DNA of 64,000 nucleotides from the NCBI RefSeq assembly GCF_001982635.1, contig NZ_MKFI01000004.1, positions 303,609 to 367,608 on the forward strand, read 5' to 3'. Shown here one piece after another: positions 49,732 to 57,842 of the stretch; position 1 is the stretch's first letter, and the number at the start of each line of letters is the position of its first letter. Source of the DNA: Bradyrhizobium mercantei (lineage in GTDB: Bacteria; Pseudomonadota; Alphaproteobacteria; Rhizobiales; Xanthobacteraceae). Made by a program: the position numbers and the translations under genes. Under the pieces are notes generated by a model. It saw only the letters and a program-made list of their open reading frames with translations. It ran no database searches and was not told the origin of the DNA.

Positions 49732-50982
49732 ATGAGCCGAGCCGCAACCAACCTGCAGATCGATTCCGCCCGCCTCTGGGGCACCATCCATGAAACCGCG
49801 CAGTTCGGCGCAACGCCAAAGGGCGGCGTGCGGCGGCTGACCCTGAGCGCCGAGGACAAGCAGGTGCGCGACTGGTTCCGCAAGGCCTGCGAGAACGCCG
49901 GCCTCGACGTGCAGGTCGATGCGCTCGGCTCGATGTTCGGCCTGCGCAAAGGGCGTGACATGTCGAAGCCGCCGATCGGGGTCGGCTCGCATCTCGACAC
50001 CCAGCCGACCGGCGGCAAATATGACGGCATCCTCGGCACGCTCGCCGCGCTCGAGATGGTGCGCACGCTGAACGATGCCGGGATCGAGACCGAGCTGCCG
50101 ATCTGCATCTGCAACTGGACCAACGAGGAAGGCTCGCGCTTCGCGCCGGCGATGATGGCCTCGGCCGCCTATGTCGGCGATTTCACCACCGACGACATCC
50201 TGTCGCGCAAGGACGCTGAGGGCGTCACGGTGGCGCAGGCGCTGGACTCGATCGGCTATCGCGGCGATGCACCGGTCGGCCGCCAGAAGTTCTCAGGCTT
50301 CGTCGAATTGCATATCGAGCAGGGCCCGATCCTGGAGGCCGAGGGCAAGACCATCGGCGTGGTCGATTCAGGCCAGGGCGTGCTGTGGTACGACGGCAAG
50401 ATCACAGGCTTCGAAAGCCACGCGGGATCGACCCCGATGCCGCTGCGCCGCGATGCGCTGGCGACGCTGTCGGAAATCGTGCTGGCGATGGAAAGCATTG
50501 CCAGGAAGCACGGCCCGAAGGCGGTCGGCACCATCGGCGAGGCCGTGATCGCCGCGCCCTCGCGCAACGTCATCCCCGGCGAGATCGCCTTCACGGTGGA
50601 TTGCCGCAGCGCCGATGCCGCGATCATGGATGCGCTGGACCGCGACCTGCGTGCGGCCGTCGTCGAGATCGCAGCAAAGCGCAAGGTCGAGGTGCAGCTC
50701 GATCTGGTCTGGCGCAAGGCGCCGACGCATTTCGATCCCAAGCTGGTCGACGCCGTCGAGAACGCGGCCAATCAGCTCGGCTATTCGCACCGCCGCATCA
50801 CCTCGGGCGCCGGCCACGACGCCTGCAACCTCAACACGGTGATGCCGGCCGCCATGGTGTTCGTGCCGTGCAAGGACGGCATCAGCCATAACGAACTGGA
50901 AGATGCCACGCAGCCCGATTGCGCCGCCGGCGCCAACGTCCTGATGCATACGGTGCTGGCGCTCGCCGGCGTCGCGTCCTGA
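49732..50982 (+). CDS. M20-family amidohydrolase (N-carbamoyl amino acid / allantoate amidohydrolase type)
   Basis: Metal-dependent hydrolase of 416 residues. The di-metal site is visible: GVGSHLDTQPTGGKYDG (His, Asp), TNEEGSRFAPAM (Glu), ELHIEQGP (His) and GISHNELED (late His); GAGHDACNL is the usual substrate loop and GFESHAGSTPM the dimer-domain His. The family removes carbamoyl or ureido groups from amino acids, allantoate or beta-ureidopropionate. Next to a Liv importer this suggests growth on an N-carbamoyl or ureido amino acid. AAAGGGAAGAG is its ribosome site. Confidence 0.92.
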   Translation: MSRAATNLQIDSARLWGTIHETAQFGATPKGGVRRLTLSAEDKQVRDWFRKACENAGLDVQVDALGSMFGLRKGRDMSKPPIGVGSHLDTQPTGGKYDGILGTLAALEMVRTLNDAGIETELPICICNWTNEEGSRFAPAMMASAAYVGDFTTDDILSRKDAEGVTVAQALDSIGYRGDAPVGRQKFSGFVELHIEQGPILEAEGKTIGVVDSGQGVLWYDGKITGFESHAGSTPMPLRRDALATLSEIVLAMESIARKHGPKAVGTIGEAVIAAPSRNVIPGEIAFTVDCRSADAAIMDALDRDLRAAVVEIAAKRKVEVQLDLVWRKAPTHFDPKLVDAVENAANQLGYSHRRITSGAGHDACNLNTVMPAAMVFVPCKDGISHNELEDATQPDCAAGANVLMHTVLALAGVAS

Positions 50983-51012
50983 TCTTCACATCTCCCTTCG
51001 ATGGAGGCTTTC

Positions 51013-51924
51013 GTGCGCGCAGTGTTTGTCGACGCCAATGAATCGCTCGCTGTCATCACCGAGCGCCTGGAAAAACCCGGCGATCCCAGGATGCGGATCA
51101 ACCGCAACCCTGACATCAAGTCCGAGGACTATTCGGCCGTACTCGACGGCGCCGAGATCGCGGTGGTCGATCACACCGCGCTGCCGACAGAAGTTGCGAA
51201 GAAGTGCGCCGGCCTGAAACATGTCGTGTTCCTCGGCACCGGCGCGCGCAGCTACATGAACCCGGAAGAGCTCGCCGAGCTCGGCATCTCCGTGCACCTG
51301 ATCAAGGGCTATGGCGACACCGCGGTCGCGGAGTCCGCGATCGCGCTGATGTGGTCCTCGGCGCGGGTGATCGCGCAGATGGACCGCGAGATGCGCGCCG
51401 GCAACTGGCTGCGCGAGGACGGCATGCAGCTCACCGGCAAGACGCTCGGCCTGGTCGGCTTCGGCGGCATTGCCGCCGAGGTGGCCCGTATCGCGCTTGG
51501 CAGCGGCATGAAGGTGATCGCCTGGAACCGATCGCCCAAGAGCCATCCGGGCGTCGAATTCACCGAGCTCGACACGGTGCTCGCCAACAGCGACGTGGTC
51601 TCGATCCATCTGCTGCTGAACGACGAGACCCGCGGCCTGATCACGCGCGACAAGATCGCGAAGATGAAGAAGGGCGTGGTGCTGATCAACACCGCGCGCG
51701 GCGCGATCGTCGACGAGCAGGCGATGATCGATGCGCTCAATTCAGGCCACATCCGCCACGCCGGACTCGACGTCTACAACATCGAGCCGCTGCCGAAGGA
51801 TCATCCGCTGACCAAGATCCCGAACGTGACGCTGTCGGCGCACTCCGCATTCCGCACGCCCGAGGCGAGCGAGAATCTGATCCATGCGGCATGGGAGCAT
51901 TGCCGCAGGATCGTGAAGGGATGA
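51013..51924 (+). CDS. D-isomer-specific 2-hydroxyacid dehydrogenase
   Basis: NAD-dependent dehydrogenase of 303 residues. The Rossmann motif is LVGFGGIAAEVA, and the catalytic set is Arg in INTARGAIVDE, Glu in DVYNIEPLP and His in LSAHSAFRTPE. It reduces or oxidises a 2-hydroxy/2-oxo acid pair; substrate not readable. The GTG at 51013 is preferred over an ATG 12 bases earlier because GGAGG lies 5 bases upstream of it and nothing precedes the ATG. It follows the M20 hydrolase by 30 bases and ends the LysR-led transcript before a repeat cluster. Confidence 0.9.
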   Translation: MRAVFVDANESLAVITERLEKPGDPRMRINRNPDIKSEDYSAVLDGAEIAVVDHTALPTEVAKKCAGLKHVVFLGTGARSYMNPEELAELGISVHLIKGYGDTAVAESAIALMWSSARVIAQMDREMRAGNWLREDGMQLTGKTLGLVGFGGIAAEVARIALGSGMKVIAWNRSPKSHPGVEFTELDTVLANSDVVSIHLLLNDETRGLITRDKIAKMKKGVVLINTARGAIVDEQAMIDALNSGHIRHAGLDVYNIEPLPKDHPLTKIPNVTLSAHSAFRTPEASENLIHAAWEHCRRIVKG

Positions 51925-51941
51925 TGATCTCCTTCCCTGCC

Positions 51942-52071
51942 GTCGTCCCGGCCAAGCGAAGCGCGAGCCGGGACCCATAACCACCGCTCCACTTTGTTAC
52001 GAAGGCTGGGGCCACAGCGAGCCATGACAACGGACCCTGTGGTTATGGGTCCCTGCTTTCGCAGGGACGAC
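51942..52071. repeat. Two-armed hairpin repeat (family B, arms 2+1)
   Basis: Left arm GTCGTCCCGGCCAAGCGAAG...ACCCATAACCAC, core GCTGGGGCCACA (52005-52016), right arm GTGGTTATGGGTCCCTGC...GCAGGGACGAC. The 340 bases 51925-52264 hold no gene, only this and the next two elements. Confidence 0.75.
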
Positions 52072-52077
52072 AGCAAC

Positions 52078-52103
52078 GGTGGGTTAGCGAAGCGTAACCC
52101 ACC
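52078..52103. repeat. Short perfect hairpin GGTGGGTTA / TAACCCACC
   Basis: 9-bp stem with loop GCGAAGCG. The GGGTTA...TAACCC text is shared with the family C repeat at 26973. Confidence 0.6.
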
Positions 52104-52118
52104 CACGCAGACCTCTTG

Positions 52119-52253
52119 CCTTCTCCCCCTGTGGGAGAAGGTGGCGCGGACGCAGTCCGCGACGGATGAGCGGTCTGCATCCGCGGAGAGAAACCCCTCA
52201 CCCGGCTTCGATGCTACCGCATCGAAGCCACCCTCTCCCACAAGGGGAGAAGG
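52119..52253. repeat. Inverted repeat with CCTTCTCCC/GGGAGAAGG arms (family D relative)
   Basis: CCTTCTCCCCCTGTGGGAGA at the left, TCTCCCACAAGGGGAGAAGG at the right, with GGCTTCGATGCTACCGCATC near the middle forming its own hairpin. It ends 11 bases before the stop of the convergent dehydrogenase gene. Confidence 0.68.
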
Positions 52254-52264
52254 TAACAGCAAAC

Positions 52265-53341
52265 TTAGTCCACCATCTCCGCAACCGCCTTGCCGCAGGC
52301 GGTGGTGTCGGCATTGCCGCCGAGATCGCGGGTACGCAGCGTACGTTCGCCGAGCGTGCGCTCGATCGCGCCGACGATGGCATCAGCGGCCTGCTTCTCG
52401 CCGAGATGTTCCAGCATCATCGCGCCCGACCAGATCATGCCGATCGGGTTGGCGATCCCTTGGCCCGCGATATCGGGCGCCGAGCCGTGCACCGGCTCGA
52501 ACACCGAGGGGAAATCGCCTTCCGGATTGATGTTGCCCGACGGCGCGATGCCGATCGTGCCGGTGCAGGCCGGGCCGAGGTCGGAGAGGATGTCCCCGAA
52601 CAGATTGGAGCCGACCACGACGTCGAACCAGTCCGGATGCAACACGAAGTTCGCGGTCAGGATGTCGATGTGGTACTTGTCCCACTTCACGCCCGGATAC
52701 TTCTTGGCCATCGCCTCCACGCGCTCGTCCCAATAGGGCATGGTGATGGAGATGCCGTTCGACTTGGTCGCCGAGGTCAGGTGCTTCTTCGGCCGCGACT
52801 GCGCCAGGTCGAACGCGAATTTCAGGATACGATCGACGCCGGTGCGGGTCATCACGGTCTGCTGGGTGACGAATTCGCGGTCGGTGTCCGGGAACATGCG
52901 GCCGCCGACCGAAGAGTATTCGCCCTCGGTGTTCTCGCGCACCACCCAGAAATCGATGTCGCCGGGCTTGCGGTTGGCCAGCGGCGACGGCACGCCGGGC
53001 ATCAGCCGCACCGGGCGCAGGTTGACGTACTGGTCGAACTCGCGGCGGAACTTGATCAGCGAGCCCCACAGCGAGACGTGATCCGGGATCTTGGCCGGCC
53101 AGCCGACCGCGCCGAAATAGATCGCATCGTGCTTGCCGATCTTGTCCTTCCAGTCGGCCGGCATCATCTCGCCGTGCTTCTCGTAATAGTCGTAGGAGGC
53201 GAAGTCGAAATGGTCGAACTTGACGTCGACGCCGTGCTTCTTCGCCGCCGCCTCGATCACGCGCAGGCCCTCCGGCATCACTTCCTTGCCGATGCCGTCG
53301 CCGGGAATGACCGCAATCCGATACTGCTTTTTGCTGCTCAT
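52265..53341 (-). CDS. Tartrate dehydrogenase / D-malate dehydrogenase (decarboxylating)
   Basis: Isocitrate/isopropylmalate-dehydrogenase-family enzyme of 358 residues, of the TtuC/DmlA type: IAVIPGDGIGKEVMPEGL, DHFDFASYDYYEKHGEMMP, FWVVRENTEGEYSSVGGR, DILTANFVLHPDWFDVVV, NLFGDILSDLG and EPVHGSAPDIAGQGIANPIG. It oxidises D-malate or tartrate with NAD and a divalent metal, with decarboxylation for malate. The ATG at 53341 has AGGGTG upstream. It is divergent from an SDR across 169 bases with an imperfect palindrome. Confidence 0.92.
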   Translation of the reverse strand: MSSKKQYRIAVIPGDGIGKEVMPEGLRVIEAAAKKHGVDVKFDHFDFASYDYYEKHGEMMPADWKDKIGKHDAIYFGAVGWPAKIPDHVSLWGSLIKFRREFDQYVNLRPVRLMPGVPSPLANRKPGDIDFWVVRENTEGEYSSVGGRMFPDTDREFVTQQTVMTRTGVDRILKFAFDLAQSRPKKHLTSATKSNGISITMPYWDERVEAMAKKYPGVKWDKYHIDILTANFVLHPDWFDVVVGSNLFGDILSDLGPACTGTIGIAPSGNINPEGDFPSVFEPVHGSAPDIAGQGIANPIGMIWSGAMMLEHLGEKQAADAIVGAIERTLGERTLRTRDLGGNADTTACGKAVAEMVD

Positions 53342-53423
53342 CGAGAACACCCTTGTGATTTGCCCGGCCGGCAATGCCGCCTATCCTGATCGCCCTGCAA
53401 TGGACCAAACTTCGCGCCAGCGC

Positions 53424-53442
53424 AACGCTGCAGTGCAGTGTT
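53424..53442. promoter_or_regulatory. Near-perfect palindrome AACGCTGCA-G-TGCAGTGTT
   Basis: 9-bp arms with one mismatch around a single base, about midway between the divergent TtuC-type and SDR genes. A regulator-binding site is plausible; no regulator gene is adjacent. Confidence 0.35.
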
Positions 53443-53510
53443 GACCGCGGCGCGACCCTGCCCCACCAATTTCGCCGACACCCCACTCCTCATAACCAGC
53501 GAGACATTCC

Positions 53511-54287
53511 ATGGATCTGCATCTGCGCGGCAAACGTGTCCTGATCACCGGCGCCTCCAAGGGCATTGGCGCGGCCGCCGCCGAAGCCTTTGCCGAGGAA
53601 GGCGCCAATCTGCTGCTCGCCGCCCGCAACGGCGATCAGCTCAAGGCGCTCGCCGAGCGGCTGCGCTCCGCACACCAGATCGATGCCGCGATCAGCGTGG
53701 TCGACCTGCGCAAGTCCGAGGACCTCGCGCGGCTGGCCAGGGAGGCGGCCGACATCGACGTCCTCGTCAACAATGCCGGCGACATCCCGGGCGGCTCGAT
53801 CGACAAGATCGACGAGACGACCTGGCGGCACGCCTGGGAGCTCAAGGTGTTCGGCTACGTCAATCTGACGCGCGCGATCTATACCCAGATGAAGGCGCGC
53901 GGCGGCGGCGTGATCGTCAACGACATCGGCGCGGCCGGCGAGAAGTTCGACGCCAATTACATCTGCGGCAGCGCCGGCAATGCGGCGTTGATGTCGTTCA
54001 CCCGCGCGCTCGGGGGAAAAAGCCTCGCCGACAACATCCGCGTCGTCGGTATCAACCCGGGCCCCGTCGGCACCGACCGCCACGTCACGCTGCTCAAGAC
54101 CCGCGCCAAGAACCAGTTCGGCGACGAGAACCGCTACAAGGAATTCCAGAAAGGCCTGCCGCTCGGCCGCCCCGCGCATGCGCGCGAGATCGGCGACCTG
54201 ATGGCGTTCCTGGCGTCCGATCGCGCGGGTTATACATCGGGCGTGATCTACACGGTGGATGGCGGGCTGACGTCGGGGTGGGGTTAA
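53511..54287 (+). CDS. SDR-family protein with a non-standard active site
   Basis: SDR of 258 residues with an intact nucleotide site (LITGASKGIGAAA, NNAGDIPGG) and a normal C-terminus (GVIYTVDGGLTSG). The active site is unusual: Tyr150 is present, but the position four residues later, where the family has Lys, is Ser154 (YICGSAGNAAL), and the segment VNDIGAAGEKF offers no clear catalytic Ser. It may use a different mechanism, reduce an activated substrate, or only bind nucleotide. The ATG start gives standard length. Confidence 0.88.
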   Translation: MDLHLRGKRVLITGASKGIGAAAAEAFAEEGANLLLAARNGDQLKALAERLRSAHQIDAAISVVDLRKSEDLARLAREAADIDVLVNNAGDIPGGSIDKIDETTWRHAWELKVFGYVNLTRAIYTQMKARGGGVIVNDIGAAGEKFDANYICGSAGNAALMSFTRALGGKSLADNIRVVGINPGPVGTDRHVTLLKTRAKNQFGDENRYKEFQKGLPLGRPAHAREIGDLMAFLASDRAGYTSGVIYTVDGGLTSGWG

Positions 54288-54297
54288 GCCTCTCCTC

Positions 54298-54381
54298 GTC
54301 ATTGCGAGCGAAGCGAAGCAATCCATGCTTCAGCATATGCGGAGCGATGGATTGCTTCGTCGCTTCGCTCCTCGCAATGAC
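54298..54381. repeat. Hairpin-forming intergenic repeat (family A)
   Basis: GTCATTGCGAGCGAAGCGAA...GCTTCGCTCCTCGCAATGAC with AATCCAT/ATGGATT inside, between the convergent SDR and alpha/beta hydrolase genes. Confidence 0.75.
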
Positions 54382-54384
54382 GGC

Positions 54385-55236
54385 CTAATTGGCTGTCCGC
54401 TCGAACAACTGCCGGATCAGCGTCGTGATGCGGCCCTGCGGCGCCAGCATCTGGTTCATGATGGAGAAATGGTCGGCGCCGGGGATCTCCTCATAGGTCA
54501 CCGGCAAGCCGTGACGGGCGCGATGGCCGGCGAAATCGGCGGTTTGCTTGCGCAGCAGCGGCAGTTCGGCGCTGCCGACCACCAGCGACAGCGGCTTTGC
54601 CGTGCCGCCCTCCTGCATCATGGGCGAATTGCGTCGCGAAGCCGCTTCGTCGAGCCTGAGCTTCTCGTTGAGGTAGGAGTGCCTGATCGGCTCGAGGTCA
54701 TAGATGCCCGAGATCGCCATGCCGGCCCGGACATGGGCGTTCGACAGCGCCATCGATGTCAGATGGCCACCCGCCGACCAGCCTGACACGACGATGCCAT
54801 CGGCAGCGGCGCCGAGCGCGGGCAGCCGCTGGGCCAGATAATCGATGCCTGTGTGAATCTCGGCGACGATCTCGTCGAGCGTCGCATCCGGCGCCAGCGT
54901 ATAGCCGATCAGGGCGACATTGATGCCGTGCGCCAGCGGTCCCTCGGCAAAGATCGTGAACACCTCCTTGGCGCGGGTCTGCCAATAGCCGCCGTGGATG
55001 AACAACAGCGTCGGCGCGCCATCGCGGGCTTTCAGGAAATCGATCCGGTTGCGCTCACGCGGGCCGTACCGGAGGTCGAGATGGTCGGAGTGCTTCTGCC
55101 GCAATGCCGCGGAACGCTGCTCCCAGCCGGCGGCGATCTCGGCGCTGCCCTTGACCGCAACGCCATTGTTCAAGCCGAGGTCTCGCTCCTGCTGGCCCAT
55201 CGCGCGCCAGTCCAGCGCGGAAAACAACGCTGCCAT
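54385..55236 (-). CDS. Alpha/beta hydrolase (arylformamidase/carboxylesterase-like)
   Basis: 283 residues. LFIHGGYWQTR is the HGG oxyanion motif, and VVSGWSAGGHL holds the nucleophilic Ser (GxSxG); a catalytic His lies in EEIPGADHFSIM. This HGGYW form with RYGPRERNRIDF near the N-terminus is typical of kynurenine-formamidase-like and related esterases. It may split an ester or formamide in the adjacent amidase's pathway. It is divergent from the amidase gene across 88 bases. Confidence 0.9.
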   Translation of the reverse strand: MAALFSALDWRAMGQQERDLGLNNGVAVKGSAEIAAGWEQRSAALRQKHSDHLDLRYGPRERNRIDFLKARDGAPTLLFIHGGYWQTRAKEVFTIFAEGPLAHGINVALIGYTLAPDATLDEIVAEIHTGIDYLAQRLPALGAAADGIVVSGWSAGGHLTSMALSNAHVRAGMAISGIYDLEPIRHSYLNEKLRLDEAASRRNSPMMQEGGTAKPLSLVVGSAELPLLRKQTADFAGHRARHGLPVTYEEIPGADHFSIMNQMLAPQGRITTLIRQLFERTAN

Positions 55237-55280
55237 CCCTGTCCCTTCCGTTCTCGTCGCATTGCCACGACGGCAGGAAA

Positions 55281-55307
55281 TGTTCTACAGCACAAGCAAA
55301 CAGAACA
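55281..55307. promoter_or_regulatory. Split inverted repeat TGTTCT-N15-AGAACA
   Basis: 6-bp arms in the divergent region between the alpha/beta hydrolase and amidase genes, just before the amidase ribosome site (AGGAGC). It is weak evidence for an operator. Confidence 0.25.
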
Positions 55308-55324
55308 CATAGGAGCAACGGCGC

Positions 55325-56746
55325 ATGGCTGATCAGGGCTTGGTGAAGGAAACGGCGTGTGCCGTCGTCGAGAAGCTGAAAGCCGGTGACGTCACGCCGC
55401 TCGATCTGCTCGACGTGCTGGAACAGCGCATCGCCGAGGTGGACGGCAAGGTCAACGCGCTGCCGACGCTCTGCTTCGACCGCGCCCGCAGCCATGCCAA
55501 GGTCCTGATGCAGAAGCCGGCGAGCGAGCGCGGCCTGCTCGCGGGGCTTCCCGTTCCGATCAAGGACCTCACCGCGGTCTCCGGCGTGCTGACCACGCTG
55601 GGCTCGCCGATCTTCAAGGACAACATCCCGGCGAAGTCCGACATCCTGGTCGAGCGCCTCGAACAGAATGGCGGCGTGATCTACGCCAAGTCCAACACCC
55701 CTGAATTCGGCGCCGGCGCCAACACGTTCAACGAGGTGTTCGGCCCGACCCGCAATCCCTGGGACACGTCGCGCTCGGCGGCCGGCTCCTCCGGCGGCGC
55801 CGCAGCAGCACTGGCGAGCGGCACCGCGTGGCTCGCGCACGGCTCCGACATGGGCGGCAGCCTGCGCAACCCGGCGAGCTTCTGCGGCATCGTAGGCCTG
55901 CGGCCGTCGATCGGCCGCGTCGCGCAGACGCCGAAATTCGGTGTCGACCGCACGCTCGGCCAGCAGGGACCGATGGCGCGCAATGTCGAAGACCTTGCGC
56001 TGCTGCTCGACGCGATGAGCGGCGAGCACGCCGCCGATCCGCTGTCGCTGCCCGCGCTGCCGACGTCGTTCCTGTCCGCGGCGCGCTCCGACAGCAAGCC
56101 GAAACGCATCGCCTACTCGCCCGATTTCGGCATCACGCCAGTCGATCCCGAGGTCAAGGCGGTGACCCGCAAGGCGGCCGAGCGTTTCGCCGAAGCCGGC
56201 GCGATCGTCGAGGAGGCATCTCCCGATTTCAGCGAAGCCCATGAATGCTTCCACGTTCTGCGCGCGTTCGATTTCGCGATCAGCAAGGCCGAGCTGCTGC
56301 GCACCAAGCGCGACCTGCTGAAGCCCGAGGTGATCTGGAACATCGAGGAAGGGCTGAAGCTCACGGTCGAGAAGCTCGAGCGCGCCGAGGCGCAGCGCGT
56401 CGCGATATCAGCACGTGCGCTCGAATTCTTCGACAAATATGACCTGTTGCTGGCGCCGGCGACCATCGTGCCGCCATTCCCGGTCGAGCACCGCTATGTC
56501 GCCGAATGCGACGGCAAGACATTCGACAATTACGTCGAATGGCTCGGCATCGTCTATGCGATCACGCTGGCTTGCTGCCCGGCGCTGTCGCTGCCCTGCG
56601 GCTTCACCGCATCGGGCCTGCCGATCGGTTTGCAGATGGTGGCAAAACCGCGCGCCGAGGCGCAGCTTCTGGCCGGCGCGAAAGTGCTGGAGGATATTCT
56701 GGGCGTGCGTGGCACCACCCCGATCGATCCGCGGCCGCCACGCTAA
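55325..56746 (+). CDS. Amidase
   Basis: Amidase-signature hydrolase of 473 residues. The triad can be placed: Lys80 (VPIKDLTAV), cis-Ser155 (AAGSSGGAA) and nucleophile Ser179 (GSDMGGSLRNPASF). SNTPEFGAGANTFN precedes them and QMVAKPRAEAQLL ends the fold, both usual. The family hydrolyses aliphatic or aryl amides and some esters; substrate unknown. It is a different gene from the amidase cut off at the left edge. AGGAGC lies 8 bases before the ATG. Confidence 0.94.
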   Translation: MADQGLVKETACAVVEKLKAGDVTPLDLLDVLEQRIAEVDGKVNALPTLCFDRARSHAKVLMQKPASERGLLAGLPVPIKDLTAVSGVLTTLGSPIFKDNIPAKSDILVERLEQNGGVIYAKSNTPEFGAGANTFNEVFGPTRNPWDTSRSAAGSSGGAAAALASGTAWLAHGSDMGGSLRNPASFCGIVGLRPSIGRVAQTPKFGVDRTLGQQGPMARNVEDLALLLDAMSGEHAADPLSLPALPTSFLSAARSDSKPKRIAYSPDFGITPVDPEVKAVTRKAAERFAEAGAIVEEASPDFSEAHECFHVLRAFDFAISKAELLRTKRDLLKPEVIWNIEEGLKLTVEKLERAEAQRVAISARALEFFDKYDLLLAPATIVPPFPVEHRYVAECDGKTFDNYVEWLGIVYAITLACCPALSLPCGFTASGLPIGLQMVAKPRAEAQLLAGAKVLEDILGVRGTTPIDPRPPR

Positions 56747-56754
56747 GGTGTGGG

Positions 56755-57387
56755 TTACGCCTTACCTTCCGCCGCCTGCAGCGCGAACGTAAGTGCGGCC
56801 TTGGTCTGCTCGACGATCTCGTCCAGCAGCTCCTCGCGGCTGATCTGCGCGGCCTCGCCGGTGAGCAGGCCCTGCTCGGCGAGCATCACGATGCCGTGCA
56901 GCCCGGCCCAGATCTTCAGCGCCTGCCGCTCGCGCAACAGCCCGACGGCCGGCGCCTCGAACGACTCGACCAAGAGCGCCAGCGTTTCCATCGCCGCGGT
57001 GTGCAGCTCGCTGCCCTTGGGCGCGCAGGCCATGGTGCGCGACGCGAACATCAGCCGGTAGATGCCGTGGCGCTCGAGCCCGAACGCCAGCGCCGCCTGC
57101 GCGAAGCGCGACAATTTCGAGCCCTTGCCGGGCTGCTCGATCGCCTCGCGCATGATGACATTGAACTGCCGGAACGCCTCCGCGGTCACCGCCTCCAGCA
57201 AGGCCTCACGGTCGGCGAAATGCCGGTATGGTGCCGGCTGCGAGACGCCGAGCTGCTTGGCCAGCGCCTTGATGCTGATAGCCTCCGGCCCGCCAAGCTC
57301 GACCTCCTGCAACGCGGCCTGAATCAGCGCTTCGCGGAGGTCGCCATGGTGGTAGGTTTTCAACGGCTTACGAACGATTTGTCCCAT
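56755..57387 (-). CDS. TetR/AcrR-family regulator with WHG-type C-terminal domain
   Basis: 210 residues: helix-turn-helix in the N-terminal third (ALAKQLGVSQPAPYRHFADREALLEAV, about 43-69), a ligand-binding helical domain after it with FALQAAEGKA at the end. It is divergent from the ferredoxin-P450 genes and 8 bases from the amidase stop (convergent). By position it should repress the ferredoxin-P450 transcript; the inverted repeat at 57411-57427 is a candidate site. Confidence 0.92.
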   Translation of the reverse strand: MGQIVRKPLKTYHHGDLREALIQAALQEVELGGPEAISIKALAKQLGVSQPAPYRHFADREALLEAVTAEAFRQFNVIMREAIEQPGKGSKLSRFAQAALAFGLERHGIYRLMFASRTMACAPKGSELHTAAMETLALLVESFEAPAVGLLRERQALKIWAGLHGIVMLAEQGLLTGEAAQISREELLDEIVEQTKAALTFALQAAEGKA

Positions 57388-57410
57388 TGCGGCAATGATC
57401 GCTGAATTTT

Positions 57411-57452
57411 CGCTTGACGCGCAAGCGCGACGATAATGTAATATGCTATAAC
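57411..57452 (+). promoter_or_regulatory. Candidate promoter and operator of the ferredoxin-P450 operon
   Basis: CGCTTG-ACGCG-CAAGCG (57411-57427) is a perfect 6-bp inverted repeat overlapping TTGACG (57414-57419), a good -35 box. An AT-rich -10 region follows: TAATAT at 57439-57444 (19-base spacer), with TATAAC at 57447-57452 as a second option. Confidence 0.45.
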
Positions 57453-57563
57453 TTAGCGGTCCGGTTAAGAGCCGACCCGCCCAAGCAAGCTAGAACTTGC
57501 ATAAACCGGAATGAGGAACCCGGCGCAACCCGCATTGCGCCAGAGCCGAGGGAGAGTGCTTGC

Positions 57564-57770
57564 ATGGCCAAGCTCAGAATCCGCGTCGACCAGGACAAAT
57601 GCCAGGGTCACGCCCGCTGCAAATCACTCGCCCCCGAACTGTTCGAGCTCGACGAATACGGCAACGCCCATGAGGTCGGCGACGGCACCGTTCCGGCCGG
57701 GCTCGAGGACAAGGCCTGGCTCGCGCAGACCAACTGCCCGGAAATCGCGATCGAAGTCACCGAGGAATAG
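57564..57770 (+). CDS. P450-associated ferredoxin with CxxHxxC cluster motif
   Basis: Single-cluster ferredoxin of 68 residues that should feed electrons to the P450 encoded next to it. Ligand positions are C13, H16, C19 and C58 (DKCQGHARCKSLAP; TNCPEIAI), that is CxxHxxC-n-CP, where common [3Fe-4S]/[4Fe-4S] ferredoxins have another residue or Cys in the second place. Such ferredoxins pair with P450s in Rhodopseudomonas and actinobacteria. The ATG at 57564 is supported by GAGGGAGAG. No ferredoxin reductase is encoded in the window. Confidence 0.93.
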   Translation: MAKLRIRVDQDKCQGHARCKSLAPELFELDEYGNAHEVGDGTVPAGLEDKAWLAQTNCPEIAIEVTEE

Positions 57771-57842
57771 CGGCGGCGACGGATGGCCGCGCGCCTCCGC
57801 CGAGCCGACCAGCATTTGATCGAACGAGAAGGAAACGAGCTG

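Noticed and set aside
53342..53510. Insertion-sequence end or attachment site at the palindrome
   Set aside because: No transposase or integrase is in the window, and no flanking direct repeats are visible.
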